From the NCBI RefSeq assembly GCF_001718195.1, contig NZ_MCNV01000012.1, positions 62,001 to 126,000 on the forward strand: a stretch of DNA of 64,000 bases. The letters run 5' to 3'. Under the pieces are notes generated by a model. The model did no database searches. It was not told where the DNA came from and worked only from the letters and a program-made list of their open reading frames with translations. The stretch's first letter is position 1; every line of letters starts with the position of its first letter. Positions 30,801 through 38,945 of the stretch are shown here, piece by piece. The DNA comes from Paraburkholderia nodosa. Its GTDB lineage: Bacteria > Pseudomonadota > Gammaproteobacteria > Burkholderiales > Burkholderiaceae. Position numbers and translations under genes: made by a program.

Positions 30801-31820
30801 CGAACCCACCACCTGTATCGTTCCGCCACCGAGGTTGAATGCATACGTGCCGCCCAGATTGTTGAAGTCGCCGAACAGCGAATTCCCGCCAATCTGCAGT
30901 GTGCCGCCCGACAGGTTGTACGTACCGTTGCCGGCGGCCGCGAGGAACAGTCTCGACCCGTTGCCGATTGCCAGGGTGCCGCCGGTCTGGTTGATCGTAC
31001 CGGTGCCCTCGGTACCCGTTGACGCGACGTTCGAGCCGAGGAACAGCGACCCGTTGGCCACGTTGAAGGTGCCGCCGCTCAGGTTGAGCGTGCCGCTGCT
31101 CGGGTTGCCTTGCGTATTGCGCCCGAGCGTCACGAAGTCGGTGACGCTGGTGCCGAACGTGACCGTTCCGCCCAACAGGTTGTAGGTGCCCGTTCCGCCC
31201 TGATTGCCGATATTCAGCGACACCGGTGTGCCCGGCGTACCGAAGACGACATTGCCCGCGGTCTGCGTCACCGTGCCTGTGCCGCCGAAGTCGCCGACCT
31301 GAAGCGCGGAGTTGAACGTGAGCGTGCCGCCGCTCACGTTCAACGTGCCCGAAGACGTCGATCCGGTGCCCAGCGAAAGATAGTCGATCGCGGTGCTGCC
31401 GTTGGTGAGCGCCAGTCCACCGCCCACCACGAAAGCCGAGCCGCCCTGGATCGTCGCGCCGTTGATCGTAATCGTCCCGGCCCCGGTTTTGACAAACTGG
31501 CCTTGTAGCGACACGGGATCGCTCGCAACGCCAGCGTTGTTGATCGTGCCGGAGAAAGCGGTGTCGGTGCCGTCGGTGCCAACAATCAGGACGTGGTTGG
31601 GGGGAGTGTCGATGGTTCCGCTCCCGGAGAGATTGGGCAGTTCAGTGGGTATCTGCTGTGCCAGCGCCGACGCGGGTGACAGGCCCAGGAGCCAGACGGC
31701 ATGGAGGATGTTGAGGGGGTTGAGCCGCTGATGCCGCGTCGTCAGCGATGTCGCCAATTGACCGCGCGCGACGCCTGCATAAGTGTTTAACGATGCGCGA
31801 CGAATCGATCTTGCAGCCAT
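27885..31820 (-). CDS. Autotransporter with duplicated passenger domain
   Basis: A 1311-residue type Va secreted protein. The N-terminus is a long, basic signal region (about 54 residues, ending PASALAQ). The passenger is Gly/Thr/Ser-rich beta-helix sequence with passenger-associated repeats such as GVLTLTNANTYTGMTTISAGTLALTG. It holds two long copies of the same block, each beginning LPNLSGSGT and ending near NTYTG. From about residue 1040 a C-terminal autotransporter beta-barrel follows, preceded by a Pro/Gly/Glu-rich linker. GGAGGGG precedes the ATG. The function may be adhesion or surface coating; no protease or lipase motif is seen. Confidence 0.93.
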   Translation of the reverse strand: MAARSIRRASLNTYAGVARGQLATSLTTRHQRLNPLNILHAVWLLGLSPASALAQQIPTELPNLSGSGTIDTPPNHVLIVGTDGTDTAFSGTINNAGVASDPVSLQGQFVKTGAGTITINGATIQGGSAFVVGGGLALTNGSTAIDYLSLGTGSTSSGTLNVSGGTLTFNSALQVGDFGGTGTVTQTAGNVVFGTPGTPVSLNIGNQGGTGTYNLLGGTVTFGTSVTDFVTLGRNTQGNPSSGTLNLSGGTFNVANGSLFLGSNVASTGTEGTGTINQTGGTLAIGNGSRLFLAAAGNGTYNLSGGTLQIGGNSLFGDFNNLGGTYAFNLGGGTIQVVGSVLNAGVNATLVGGTTSTIDTNGIGATWSGVLSGSGALTKVGNGVLTLTNANTYTGMTTISAGTLALTGNGSINLTSGMLNNGTFDISGVTTTPIPGIPTGVVPLPNLSGSGTVIDGTNILVVGTDNTNTTFSGTIVNTGTVNDALHGILVKTGTGTFTINGARIQAGSAFVVGGGLALTSGSAAIDYLSLGLGNALATQVPGSTSSGTLNVGGGTLTFNSALQVGDFGGTGTVTQTAGNVVFGTPGTPVSLNIGNQGGTGTYNLMGGTVTFGNSVTDFVTLGRNTQGNPSNGTLNLSGGTFNVANGSLFLGSNVASTGSEGTGTINQTGGTLAIGSGSRLFLAAAGNGTYKLLGGTLQIGGNSLFGDFNNLGGTYAFNLGGGTIQVVGSALNAGVNATLVGGTTSTIDTNGIGATWSGVLSGSGALTKVGNGVLTLSGQNTYTGVTNVRGGVLNLTGSLQSPVNVEANGTLGGAGTDLNTVTNAGTVEPGFGLPAGQFGVMTVKNYVGAGGTLALRTFLGLDGSPSDKLVINGGRADPSAVRVTNAGGSGGLTTGNGILVVETTNGGTTASDAFTLAGEARGGAEDYRLFRGGLNSSNPEDWFLRSSFVVPPPPGGGEEELEPGTGTGPPPDPLPPGIYPIIGPELATYGVVQPVARQMGVEMLGTLHERIGDTLTTQSGAAGGSGWASSAWGRVFGGQIDNHYEAYADPRASGGVGGLQTGLDVWRGSFLPGHRDAAGVYFAYGYGSADVDGLVTNAATTGYVLEHTGSMHLNAYTGGGYWTHYGPSGWYLDAVVQGTHYDGAATTQFANLPVQGTGFVTSLEGGYPIPLPLGPGFELEPQAQIIWQHVSFSDTNDGLGDVSLGSTSGATGRLGVRAKWTIEGSHEAVWQPYMRANLWRDFNAQATTTFGNEPVPLNVQATRLELAGGVTARIKDRLNLYGQFGYQFAVSGSSNVRRSGVEGDLGVRFLW
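29470..30490. repeat. Passenger repeat unit 2 (in autotransporter gene)
   Basis: Second copy of a long direct repeat, offset about 1167 bp from unit 1 in its best-matching part. It differs by an insertion of nine codons (around NALATQVP) and scattered substitutions; long stretches are nearly identical at DNA level. Confidence 0.85.
30640..31640. repeat. Passenger repeat unit 1 (in autotransporter gene)
   Basis: First copy of the long direct repeat, covering passenger residues from about 60 to 395. The strongest DNA identity with unit 2 is at 30640-31380; the N-terminal part has diverged more. Confidence 0.85.
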
Positions 31821-32296
31821 GCCAGCCCCTCCAATACCCGCCGGTGGAAGCTTGCCAGGTCAGACGAACTCGACCTTGGGAAACCGACCCATCGACGATA
31901 AATGTTGGACAGCGAGGCCCCGAACAGTCAATGCCCTACTAGTTGTGCCCTGTCGGTTGAGTTGTAATTAAGCCTCGCTAATAATAGGTAGGCAGATCGA
32001 ATTGTCAAGAAGAAACCCGGAAGGATTCGATTGCGAATCTACCATATCCTAAACACGCGTGAACGCAACCAAAATGCATGTTATTCAATATGTTTGCATT
32101 CAGTAAATTGGATACCTAAATATTATTAGCGGTGGCGACGATTGGCCGCTTCGCCCTTTAAATGAACTGCCCTTCGAGAACTTCCTTTGACGCTGATTGC
32201 AGTGTCGTAACAGTTCGCTGACAATGATGCAGGCGTGCAATTACACCGCTTGATGCAGAATCGGCGCAATGGCCACAACGACACGACCTGAATACC
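31821..32296. other. AT-rich gene-free stretch
   Basis: No gene. Bases 31960-32170 are clearly richer in A and T than the surroundings, with TAATTAAG, ATAATAGGTAGG and AATATTATTAGC. It separates the divergent autotransporter and hydrolase genes and must hold their promoters. Confidence 0.6.
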
Positions 32297-33016
32297 ATGG
32301 ACGACCCAGAATCGCTTTCCCTGGCAGTGCCCGACGGCACCAAGGTCTCTGCGCTCCTCCGAGTGCCGGAGGACGCGCGAGCCCTGTATGTCTTCGCGCA
32401 CGGTGCCGGGGCGGGCATGCAGCATGCCGGCATGTCGTCATTGGCCGACGCGCTTGCGTCGGCCAATGTCGCCACATTGCGCTACCAGTTTCCGTACATG
32501 GAGCGGGGCTCCAGGCGGGTGGACTCGCCGGCCGTGGCACATGCTGCCGTGCAGGCAGCAGTCGCAGAGGGCCGCCGGCGGCTGCCAGACCTGCCGCTCT
32601 TCGCGGGCGGCAGGTCGTTCGGCGGCCGCATGACGTCCCAGGCCCAAGCCATCGCACCGCTCGACGGCGTGCGTGGCCTCGCTTTCGTCGCATTCCCGCT
32701 GCACCCGGCGGGCGCGCCCGGCGTGGAGCGGGCACGGCACCTGGCGGACGTCACGGTGCCGATTCTCTTCCTGCAGGGCACACGCGACAAGCTGGCCGAG
32801 CTTCACCTGCTGAGGTCGGTCGTCGAGACGCTGGGGCCACGCGCCACGCTGCATGTGGTGGACGACGCAGATCATTCGTTCCACGTGCGCGCATCCTCCG
32901 GCCGGACCGACGCGGAAGTCGTGCTCGAACTGGCACGGACGATGTCGGCGTGGTTCTTCGCCGAAGGAGAGTTCGTGCCAGGTACCTGGTCCAGGAAATC
33001 AGGCGCGAGTCGATAA
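32297..33016 (+). CDS. Alpha/beta hydrolase (KANL3/Tex30-like)
   Basis: A 239-residue alpha/beta hydrolase. The oxyanion region is VFAHGAGAGMQHAGM, the nucleophile elbow is AGGRSFGGRM (Ser near residue 107), and the catalytic acid and His lie in LFLQGTRDKL and DDADHSFHVR. These features match the KANL3/Tex30-like family of small hydrolases. The substrate is unknown. The Shine-Dalgarno before the ATG is weak. The C-terminal 20 residues beyond the fold appear variable. Confidence 0.85.
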   Translation: MDDPESLSLAVPDGTKVSALLRVPEDARALYVFAHGAGAGMQHAGMSSLADALASANVATLRYQFPYMERGSRRVDSPAVAHAAVQAAVAEGRRRLPDLPLFAGGRSFGGRMTSQAQAIAPLDGVRGLAFVAFPLHPAGAPGVERARHLADVTVPILFLQGTRDKLAELHLLRSVVETLGPRATLHVVDDADHSFHVRASSGRTDAEVVLELARTMSAWFFAEGEFVPGTWSRKSGASR

Positions 33017-33385
33017 ATCTACAAAGACTTCAACTGAACCGAAGACCGGGTAGAGCCCGATTGGGAGTGCGTGAACGTCCGTTCGTCGGGGCGACGCGGG
33101 GGTACGTTCCTACGGTTTAGATAGGAATACTTACTCATGAAGCCTGCGAGGAGTCGCGCAGATCGGGGCGCGGGTAACAGGCGAGGGCGCCGGAAGACCG
33201 TGTACTGTCCCGAGGCGTCCCGATTGGACGCTCCCATGCGGGCGGCGTGCGTCGCGGAGCCGCCTTGCCGTCCGCGATATTTCCCGGCGAGCTTGCACAT
33301 ACGGCTCGGAGGGGCGAGGACCCAGGCTGTGAGGAATGAACGTCGGTGTGCGCGCGAACAAACCGCAATGTTCGGCGAGATGGCA
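33017..33385. other. Gene-free stretch between convergent genes
   Basis: Only short Arg-rich ORFs are present, none with convincing composition or ribosome site. It contains one copy of a 50-bp repeat with a palindrome at 33084-33134, which is the only notable structure. Confidence 0.5.
33084..33134 (+). repeat. 50-bp palindromic element, copy 1
   Basis: Near-identical to 55905-55955. The core is TTCCTA-CGGTTTAGA-TAGGAA, an inverted repeat with a 9-nt spacer, preceded by CGTCGGGGCGACGCG. It could be a regulator site, a hairpin or a small mobile repeat. Confidence 0.7.
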
Positions 33386-35578
33386 TCACTTTCGCTCCCT
33401 GCCTGCTGGCGAGGCCAGGATCATATCCAGAAGCAGGGGCGGCTGCAACGGCTTCACGAAGTGGTGATCGAAGCCTGCGGCGCGGCTGCGCGCCCGGTCG
33501 CCGTCCTGCCCGTAGCCGGTCAGCGCCACGTACGTGCGCGCCCGCGAGACGAGTAGGGTGCGTAAGCGCCTGCACAATTCGTAACCGTCCATGCCAGGAA
33601 GGCCGATATCGAGCACGACGACGTCAGGATCGATTGACGGCGCGCATTGCAGGGCTGCGACCGGATCATGAAGCGTCTCTACGATATGACCATGGATCCG
33701 CAGCCACTCGGCGAGCGCAAGGGCCGCATCTTCATTATCGTCGACCACGAGGACCCGCCGCCCCGCGGCTGCCGTCACAGTCGCCATACCGCCCTTCGCA
33801 TCGGCAGGCAGCGGTTCGACGTTGCCGCGCGGCAGCTCGACGGTGAATTCGCTGCCGCATTCGGGCCCGTCGCTCGTCGCGCGCACCGAGCCGCCGTGCA
33901 GCTCGACGAGATTTTTCACGAGCGCCAGACCGAGCCCCAGTCCGCCTGCACCGCGTCCGTCGGCTGCGTTGCCGCGATAGAACGGCAAGAAGATTTGCGT
34001 GAGCGAGTCCGGTGCGATGCCCATGCCGTTATCGCGTACGCGGATCTGGACATGTTGACCGTCGCATGAAGCTCTTACGCTTATCTTGCCCGCCGCATCG
34101 GTATAACGTGCCGCGTTCGTAAGCAGATTGCTGATGATTTGCGCGAAGCGCACGGGATCTGCGTCGCAGATCATGTCGCTCCCGATATCGACCTCGAGGG
34201 CGTGCCCGCGCAGCTCGAGCAACGGGCTTGCCATTTCTACTGCCTTCGCGATCGCCTCCCGAACATTGACGGCTTCCTTTTTCAGCACCACGTCGCCGCG
34301 TGTGATGCGGGAAACATCCATCAGGTCATCGACCAGACGGACGAGGTGGTCCACCTGGCGCTCGACGATCAAATGCTCGCGGGCCACTGCCGTTTCTCCG
34401 CGCAGCCGCATCAGCTGCAGCGCGGTGACAATCGGTGCCAGCGGGTTGCGCAGTTCGTGACCCAGCATGGCGAGGAATTCATCCTTGACGCGACCTGCCT
34501 GCTCGAGATCAGCGACCAGCGTGGCCCGTTCCGCATGCAGTCGTTCCAGCCGTTCACGCGTACGCACATGCTCCGTAACGTCAACGGCCGTCAGGATCAG
34601 GCTGTCGACGGGCTGGCCGCTTTCCGGATGCAGCGGATTGATGTGCACGGTGAACACGCGCCCAGCGCCAGCGGCTCCGTGACGGCGGTGTTCGTCGATG
34701 ACGACCGCCTCGCCGCGCGAGAACGCGCGCCGCAACGCCTGTACGATCTCATGATCCCCGGGAAACACGTCGGCGTAGCGGCAACCGATGACGTCATCAT
34801 GACCCGCCAGCGCCGCGTAGGCGAGATTCGCGAGGCGGAAGCAATGATCGGGACCGACGAGCAGTGCGGAGGCGACAGGTGAATTCATCAGCATGCCGTC
34901 ACGCTGTCGCTCGGCGCGCTGCCGGCGCAGGATTTCCGCCTCCAGGGCGCCCGCTTTTTGCCGCCAGAGCGCAGTGTGCCGGAATGCCTCCGCTGGCGAA
35001 TCGGCGGTGAAAATGTCGTCTGGCAGCACGCGCGTATGGGCGTCGCAGATGTGCCGGAAAACGCCAGTTTCTTCGCCAGTCGGAAAGAGGCGTTGCGGGT
35101 AGGCGCACATCAGCGAGAAGTGGTACCGGGTGCCCAGCGCGTTCCACAGGTGCTCGAGCCGCAGGGCTGCGTCATGCCGGCCCTGCGCGGACAACAGCGC
35201 GACCATCTCGCCAAACGCGTGCACGGGTCCGCTGCGTTGCGCAGCGCGGGCGACAATGGCACCGACCGTCGAATCGAACAGACGCTCGTCCGGCCAGCCG
35301 TCAACGCTCAGACCTGAGAGCGTCGTCTGCGCGTCGAGCATGACGAGTGACGACTCGCGGGCCTCAGGATCGCCGCGGATGCTGCGACCGCTCAGGCGCG
35401 CCCGAAGCGCGGCAAGATGCGGCTCCGTTGCAATCAGGATCGCGCTGCCGCCGGCGTCCAGCCCTTCTTCCGCGAAGTCCGCGACGCGCCGGATCAGCGG
35501 CGCGTCGTCTTCATAGAAGTGCACGCAGTGGTCGGCATGGCCGCCCGATCCTGCCGTCAATACGTCGGTAGTTTTCAT
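33386..35578 (-). CDS. Hybrid sensor histidine kinase: MEDS-PAS-HisKA-HATPase-REC
   Basis: A 730-residue soluble kinase. Residues 15-180 form a MEDS (DcmR-type sensory) domain (DHCVHFYEDDAPL). A PAS domain lies near 230-345, HisKA with H-box LAMLGHELRNPLAP near 380, and the ATPase with N-box ISNLLTNAARYT and G-boxes RDNGMGIAP and GLGLGLALVKNLV. A C-terminal receiver shows VVDDNEDA and the phospho-Asp in VVVLDIGLPGMDG. No transmembrane helix is seen. It lies at the 3' side of the stress-gene region and may relay a redox or ligand signal; its partner is not evident. Confidence 0.92.
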   Translation of the reverse strand: MKTTDVLTAGSGGHADHCVHFYEDDAPLIRRVADFAEEGLDAGGSAILIATEPHLAALRARLSGRSIRGDPEARESSLVMLDAQTTLSGLSVDGWPDERLFDSTVGAIVARAAQRSGPVHAFGEMVALLSAQGRHDAALRLEHLWNALGTRYHFSLMCAYPQRLFPTGEETGVFRHICDAHTRVLPDDIFTADSPAEAFRHTALWRQKAGALEAEILRRQRAERQRDGMLMNSPVASALLVGPDHCFRLANLAYAALAGHDDVIGCRYADVFPGDHEIVQALRRAFSRGEAVVIDEHRRHGAAGAGRVFTVHINPLHPESGQPVDSLILTAVDVTEHVRTRERLERLHAERATLVADLEQAGRVKDEFLAMLGHELRNPLAPIVTALQLMRLRGETAVAREHLIVERQVDHLVRLVDDLMDVSRITRGDVVLKKEAVNVREAIAKAVEMASPLLELRGHALEVDIGSDMICDADPVRFAQIISNLLTNAARYTDAAGKISVRASCDGQHVQIRVRDNGMGIAPDSLTQIFLPFYRGNAADGRGAGGLGLGLALVKNLVELHGGSVRATSDGPECGSEFTVELPRGNVEPLPADAKGGMATVTAAAGRRVLVVDDNEDAALALAEWLRIHGHIVETLHDPVAALQCAPSIDPDVVVLDIGLPGMDGYELCRRLRTLLVSRARTYVALTGYGQDGDRARSRAAGFDHHFVKPLQPPLLLDMILASPAGRERK

Positions 35579-35809
35579 CGATGACACCGGAGGTATGGAT
35601 CGCCTGCGCCCTTGCGCATCGGAGGCCCCGGCCGCCGAAAGACCAAAGCGGTGCGAGCAACGTTATGCCCAGCAAAAATCGTTCCGCTGCATACACTCCA
35701 GTTCCGTGCTGATCGATTTCCAGTGACGCATCAGCCCGATGATTTCGGTGACCGCTATGACATGAAGCGAAGTTCCCGACGCGGGATATTTGGCTGTATG
35801 ACGCCTGTG

Positions 35810-36313
35810 CTAGTTGCGCTGGAGCGAGCGACGCACTCGCGAATTCATGTCGCGGCCGACTGGCAGCCCAATAGCCGAAAGAAAGTATCGCGCCTGCGGG
35901 AAGCCGCTTTCGGGGTAGCGCTCGAAAATTCGGTTGAACGCCTCGACGAGTGGACGGGCACGCACCGGAACGGGGGCGTCAGGCCCCAGCATCAAGGCAG
36001 TTTGTCCAAACTTGACCGGTCCAGCCTTGATCAAGGCACGCAGCCCGGAATTCGCGCTGCCGCGCCCGAACAGCTCCATGCCGTATGCGCGGATCATGGC
36101 GCGCACGATCGCTTCCGCAGCGGGCGTAAGCGGCGGCATGGCCTCGACCAGGTGCAGATGCGGTGAGCGCACATCCGGCGTGGTGAAACGTCCGATATCG
36201 TCGATGTCGGCTTGCAGACGCTGCACCGGCAGGTCAGCGCTAAAGAGCAGGAGCCGGATGCGTTCATAAAGCGCGTCTTCGTCGTCGGGATCGATGACTG
36301 CAATATCTGTCAT
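35810..36313 (-). CDS. Hypothetical protein in stress region
   Basis: A 167-residue protein I do not recognise. It starts MTDIAVIDPDDEDAL, is soluble and mostly helical in appearance, and ends in a basic tail (SRVRRSLQRN). The start at 36313 is supported by AAGGAAAAGAG upstream; the frame is open further but without a ribosome site. It lies upstream of the hybrid kinase and downstream of small hypothetical genes on the same strand, which suggests a shared stress-related transcript. Confidence 0.7.
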   Translation of the reverse strand: MTDIAVIDPDDEDALYERIRLLLFSADLPVQRLQADIDDIGRFTTPDVRSPHLHLVEAMPPLTPAAEAIVRAMIRAYGMELFGRGSANSGLRALIKAGPVKFGQTALMLGPDAPVPVRARPLVEAFNRIFERYPESGFPQARYFLSAIGLPVGRDMNSRVRRSLQRN

Positions 36314-36435
36314 TCTCTTTTCCTTGATGTGGCTTGTGCCCAAACAGTTCCGGAAGCACGGCGAACCGGACTCGGATCGACCCTCGAATCCGCCGTTGTT
36401 CACCGTGCGTCCGGACGGCAGTTGCTGATTGGCGG

Positions 36436-36678
36436 CTAGGTTCGTCGGACATACCGGTCTGAAACGACCGAGCGCTGCTGGATCCACGCGACGGCAAGCT
36501 CCAGCGCTTCATCGCGTGCCTCCTGGGCGTTGGCAAAATCTCCATCGACACCGAGCGTGCGTATTTCGCCCGCCCGGTCGGTGACGACGGCCGCGGCTGC
36601 GTAACGGCCACTCCCGGTGGCGGTGACCACCGGCCGGACCTCGCAGCCGTGATACTCGATGACTTTGTCCGTTTGCAT
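36436..36678 (-). CDS. Small hypothetical protein
   Basis: An 80-residue protein: VIEYHGCEVRPVVTATGSGRYAA-like beta strands, then EARDEALELAVAWI, a helix. It shares the general plan (YHG.EV...beta hairpin...A..A..wI) with the genes at 37326 and 61518, so these may be distant relatives. The ATG at 36678 has GGAG at 7 nt. No function is proposed. Confidence 0.6.
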   Translation of the reverse strand: MQTDKVIEYHGCEVRPVVTATGSGRYAAAAVVTDRAGEIRTLGVDGDFANAQEARDEALELAVAWIQQRSVVSDRYVRRT

Positions 36679-36760
36679 ATGACATCTCCAGCTGAGCATC
36701 ATTTCCGAAACATCACCGGACACGCGGAATTCGCGTCCAGTCCGTCAAGCGCAGCACGTG

Positions 36761-36922
36761 TCATTCCCCGACCTGCACGCTCGGGTGGCCATCGGTTGGA
36801 CGCCCGACGACGACCTGTATCGCACCGGGGTTACCGGAGAATTTCACGGTAACCTCGCGCCCACACGCGACCGCGGAGATGACAAGCCAGGCGTTGTGAT
36901 CGCACACCCATTCAGCCTGCAT
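36761..36922 (-). CDS. Possible small hypothetical protein overlapping upstream gene
   Basis: A 53-residue ORF (MQAEWVCDHNAWLVIS...) whose ATG lies 11 nt inside the end of the preceding gene, an arrangement that fits translational coupling. Composition is balanced, unlike the Arg-rich shadow frames nearby, but the ribosome site is poor. Real status uncertain. Confidence 0.4.
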   Translation of the reverse strand: MQAEWVCDHNAWLVISAVACGREVTVKFSGNPGAIQVVVGRPTDGHPSVQVGE

Positions 36923-37220
36923 GTCCCGGCAACACGATATCCGCCGGTTGGCTGCCCGGCACGAGGGACGGCTCCGGCCTCTCCCCACTGCCGTTGCCGG
37001 CGGTCTTCCGGCTTCGGCGGGCTGCGTCGCCCGGGTGAAGCGCGTCGAGGAACGTTCGGCCCTTCCCGGTCAGGTATGCGCGGCGTGCGCCCTCGGCGCA
37101 ATGTTCCAGCATGACCAGCTGGCGTTCGAGCAGCGCGTCGAGTTCGGCGCGGTCCATGTCGAGCTGGTCCGGCGCCTGACGAACCAGCATCAGGGTCGCA
37201 AATTCGTGTGGACTGAGCAT
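36912..37220 (-). CDS. Small hypothetical protein
   Basis: A 102-residue protein starting MLSPHEFATLMLV with a helical first half (LDALLERQLVMLEH) and YLTGKGRTFLDAL, which looks like the wing end of a winged-helix fold, followed by a disordered basic tail. GGAGAAGAAA directly precedes the ATG. Resemblance to a MarR-like helix set is weak and no DNA-binding role is claimed. It is part of the minus-strand run of small genes between the hybrid kinase and the Hsp20 genes. Confidence 0.65.
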   Translation of the reverse strand: MLSPHEFATLMLVRQAPDQLDMDRAELDALLERQLVMLEHCAEGARRAYLTGKGRTFLDALHPGDAARRSRKTAGNGSGERPEPSLVPGSQPADIVLPGHAG

Positions 37221-37325
37221 TTTCTTCTCCCGTAAGGCAGGGTCCCGAAAGCAGCGGTCCCCTGCAGAAAAACGAAACGTAGTGCAAGCCGGAAAGGGGC
37301 TGCGCTACCATGCAACGCGGCGCGC

Positions 37326-37607
37326 TCACGCGAGGAATCGCGCCGGCGAACCCGTGTCGTTCAGACAGCCTGCGTTGATGGCGCGTATCGCGTACTCGAC
37401 CGTCTCCCGATGCGCCTCGTCCACGCTTGCCCAGTGCTGGGCGTAGCGCGGCAGATGCCAGTCCGCGACCATCTGCTCCGCGTGCCGGATGCGCACGACG
37501 GCCACGTACGTATCGCGGCCGGCATGAGGCAGCGCATAGTGCCGAACCGGAAACGCGCGGGTCTCGATCACGAAGCCCCTCCAGCATTCGCTGCGTACGT
37601 CGTCCAT
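37326..37607 (-). CDS. Small hypothetical protein
   Basis: A 93-residue protein: ECWRGFVIETRAFPVRHY, a beta-rich middle (YVAVVRIRH), then a helix TVEYAIRAINAG. GGAGG lies before the ATG at 37607. It resembles in plan the small proteins at 36436 and 61518. It lies just downstream of the second Hsp20 pair on the same strand and could be read from its promoter. Confidence 0.65.
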   Translation of the reverse strand: MDDVRSECWRGFVIETRAFPVRHYALPHAGRDTYVAVVRIRHAEQMVADWHLPRYAQHWASVDEAHRETVEYAIRAINAGCLNDTGSPARFLA

Positions 37608-37687
37608 AAATACCTCCGCGTGACAGGTCACGCGGCGCGGGCCGCCCGGTCCACGCCGCATGACCGGCCTTGCCCCTGTGCATACGC

Positions 37688-38101
37688 CTAGCCAACGTTC
37701 ACCTCAATGCGTCGCGGCTTTGCCTTCTCACGACGAGGAACGGTGAGCTTCAGGACGCCATCGCGCAACTGTGCGTCGATGCGCGAGGCGTCGAAATCGG
37801 GGCTGAGCGTGAAGGCGCGCCTGAAGTGCGGGTGGACCACCTCGCCATGCTGCAGGCGCAGTCCTGATGGAACGGGAATCACTGCCTCGCCCTCGATGTT
37901 CAGACTGCCGTCCTGCACGCGCACGTCGAGCTTTTCGCGCGGCACACCAGGCAGGTCGGCATATAGCGTGATGCCGCGGCTGTCCTCGAAGATGTCAACC
38001 GCAGGTGAGATCCGGGTCAGCTGCTTCGCAGGTTGCGCACCCTCGCGCGAGGCAACGTCAGTGCGCGACTCACGGGCGGCCAGTTCAGTGCTGTCGTTCA
38101 T
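37688..38101 (-). CDS. Hsp20/alpha-crystallin small heat-shock protein (pair 2, type B)
   Basis: A 137-residue small heat-shock chaperone that holds unfolding proteins. The alpha-crystallin domain runs from about residue 33 (PAVDIFEDSRGITLYADLPG), has GSLNIEGEA, and closes with DGVLKLTVPRRE. The tail RRIEVNVG provides an I-x-V motif for oligomer contacts. It is the second gene of an Hsp20 pair (upstream gene at 38142, 40 bp away) and is nearly a duplicate of the protein at 38946. Expression is presumably from the sigma-32-like promoter at 38720. Confidence 0.93.
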   Translation of the reverse strand: MNDSTELAARESRTDVASREGAQPAKQLTRISPAVDIFEDSRGITLYADLPGVPREKLDVRVQDGSLNIEGEAVIPVPSGLRLQHGEVVHPHFRRAFTLSPDFDASRIDAQLRDGVLKLTVPRREKAKPRRIEVNVG

Positions 38102-38141
38102 GATGTCCTCCGTGCTTTCACGTACTCCATTTGCGCCGGGC

Positions 38142-38582
38142 TCACTGGACGGCGATGGCGCGTGGCTTCGACGCCTCGGAACGTCCGACGCTCACCGTCA
38201 GGCAGCCGTTCACATAGCGCGCACTGACCTTGTCGGGGTCCGCGTGCTGCGGCAGCTCGATCACGCGCCGGAATGCCCCCATGAAGCGTTCCGTGGCGTA
38301 GACGCGGGTCTGATCGTCCGCTTCAGGTCCGGGCGGCTTGCGCTCGCCACTGATCGCAAGCACCCCCTTGTCGATCGAAACGTTGATGGCGGCGGGATCG
38401 AGTCCTGGCGCGAACGCGACGATCTCGAGGCTGTCGTCGGTGCTGCCGATGTTGACGGGTGGAAAGGTTTCGCTGCGCGTGGCGCGCAGGCTCGCGGGCA
38501 AGCCCGCAAAGACGCTGGCCATCTGCCGTTGCAGGCGGTCGAATTCGCCCAGCAGATCGGTGCTGAAGAAAAGATCGCTCAT
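38142..38582 (-). CDS. Hsp20/alpha-crystallin small heat-shock protein (pair 2, type A)
   Basis: A 146-residue Hsp20 chaperone starting MSDLFFSTDLLGEFDRLQRQ; the alpha-crystallin domain has PVNIGSTDDSLEIVAFAPG, GVLAISGERK and FRRVIELPQHAD, and the tail ends KPRAIAVQ. The start at 38582 is set by GGGAG at 5 nt and by its match with the type A paralogue at 39369. The 5' leader can pair with its Shine-Dalgarno. It is preceded by a sigma-32-like promoter and followed by the type B gene. Confidence 0.93.
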   Translation of the reverse strand: MSDLFFSTDLLGEFDRLQRQMASVFAGLPASLRATRSETFPPVNIGSTDDSLEIVAFAPGLDPAAINVSIDKGVLAISGERKPPGPEADDQTRVYATERFMGAFRRVIELPQHADPDKVSARYVNGCLTVSVGRSEASKPRAIAVQ

Positions 38583-38692
38583 GACTGGCTCCCTGAAACC
38601 GGGGCCGCGCACGAAAGACGAACGGAACCACGCGCTCCAGTCCGCCTGCCCGTGGGAAACCCCGCCGACAAACAAATCGAAACACGCAGCGC
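38583..38692 (-). promoter_or_regulatory. Conserved Hsp20 leader 2, possible RNA thermometer
   Basis: The leader begins with GCGTGTTTCGATTTGTTTG and contains ACTGGAGCGCG, both shared with two other leaders. Before the ATG, GGCCCC can pair with GGG(A)GCC, which hides the Shine-Dalgarno GGGAG in a stem with one bulge. Confidence 0.6.
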
Positions 38693-38719
38693 TTGATCGC
38701 GACTGCCTGAGCGATGCAT

Positions 38720-38748
38720 AAAATAGCGCAAGGAACGGAAATTTCAAG
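38720..38748 (-). promoter_or_regulatory. Sigma-32-like promoter of Hsp20 pair 2
   Basis: CTTGAAA (-35), a 14-nt spacer and GCTATTTT (-10), read on the minus strand. The -35 and spacing match heat-shock promoters; the -10 is a weaker fit. Confidence 0.65.
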
Positions 38749-38945
38749 TGGCCCTGCAACATGTCACCGGGGGCTTTATGGACCTTTTCGACAGGCTTCA
38801 GGAGCAGATCGATACCGTGCAACTGCCGCTCTACTTGCCTCCCGCGCCGCCGTTTATCTGCCGTCGACGGGCCTCCGCTGTCAGAGGGTGGCAGCCAGGC
38901 AGCCGCCACCCGGTGCTTCCTGCCGTTGTTGCCCGCGCGCCGACC

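Noticed and set aside
29310-31022. 570-residue plus-strand ORF opposite the autotransporter
   Set aside because: It repeats only because the autotransporter DNA repeats; no ribosome site or fold.
29470-31640. CRISPR-like repetition
   Set aside because: The repeats are kilobase-scale coding duplications without regular short repeats or spacers.
33137-33556. 139-residue ORF directly behind the 50-bp element
   Set aside because: Arg-rich, no Shine-Dalgarno, and overlaps the 3' end of the hybrid kinase.
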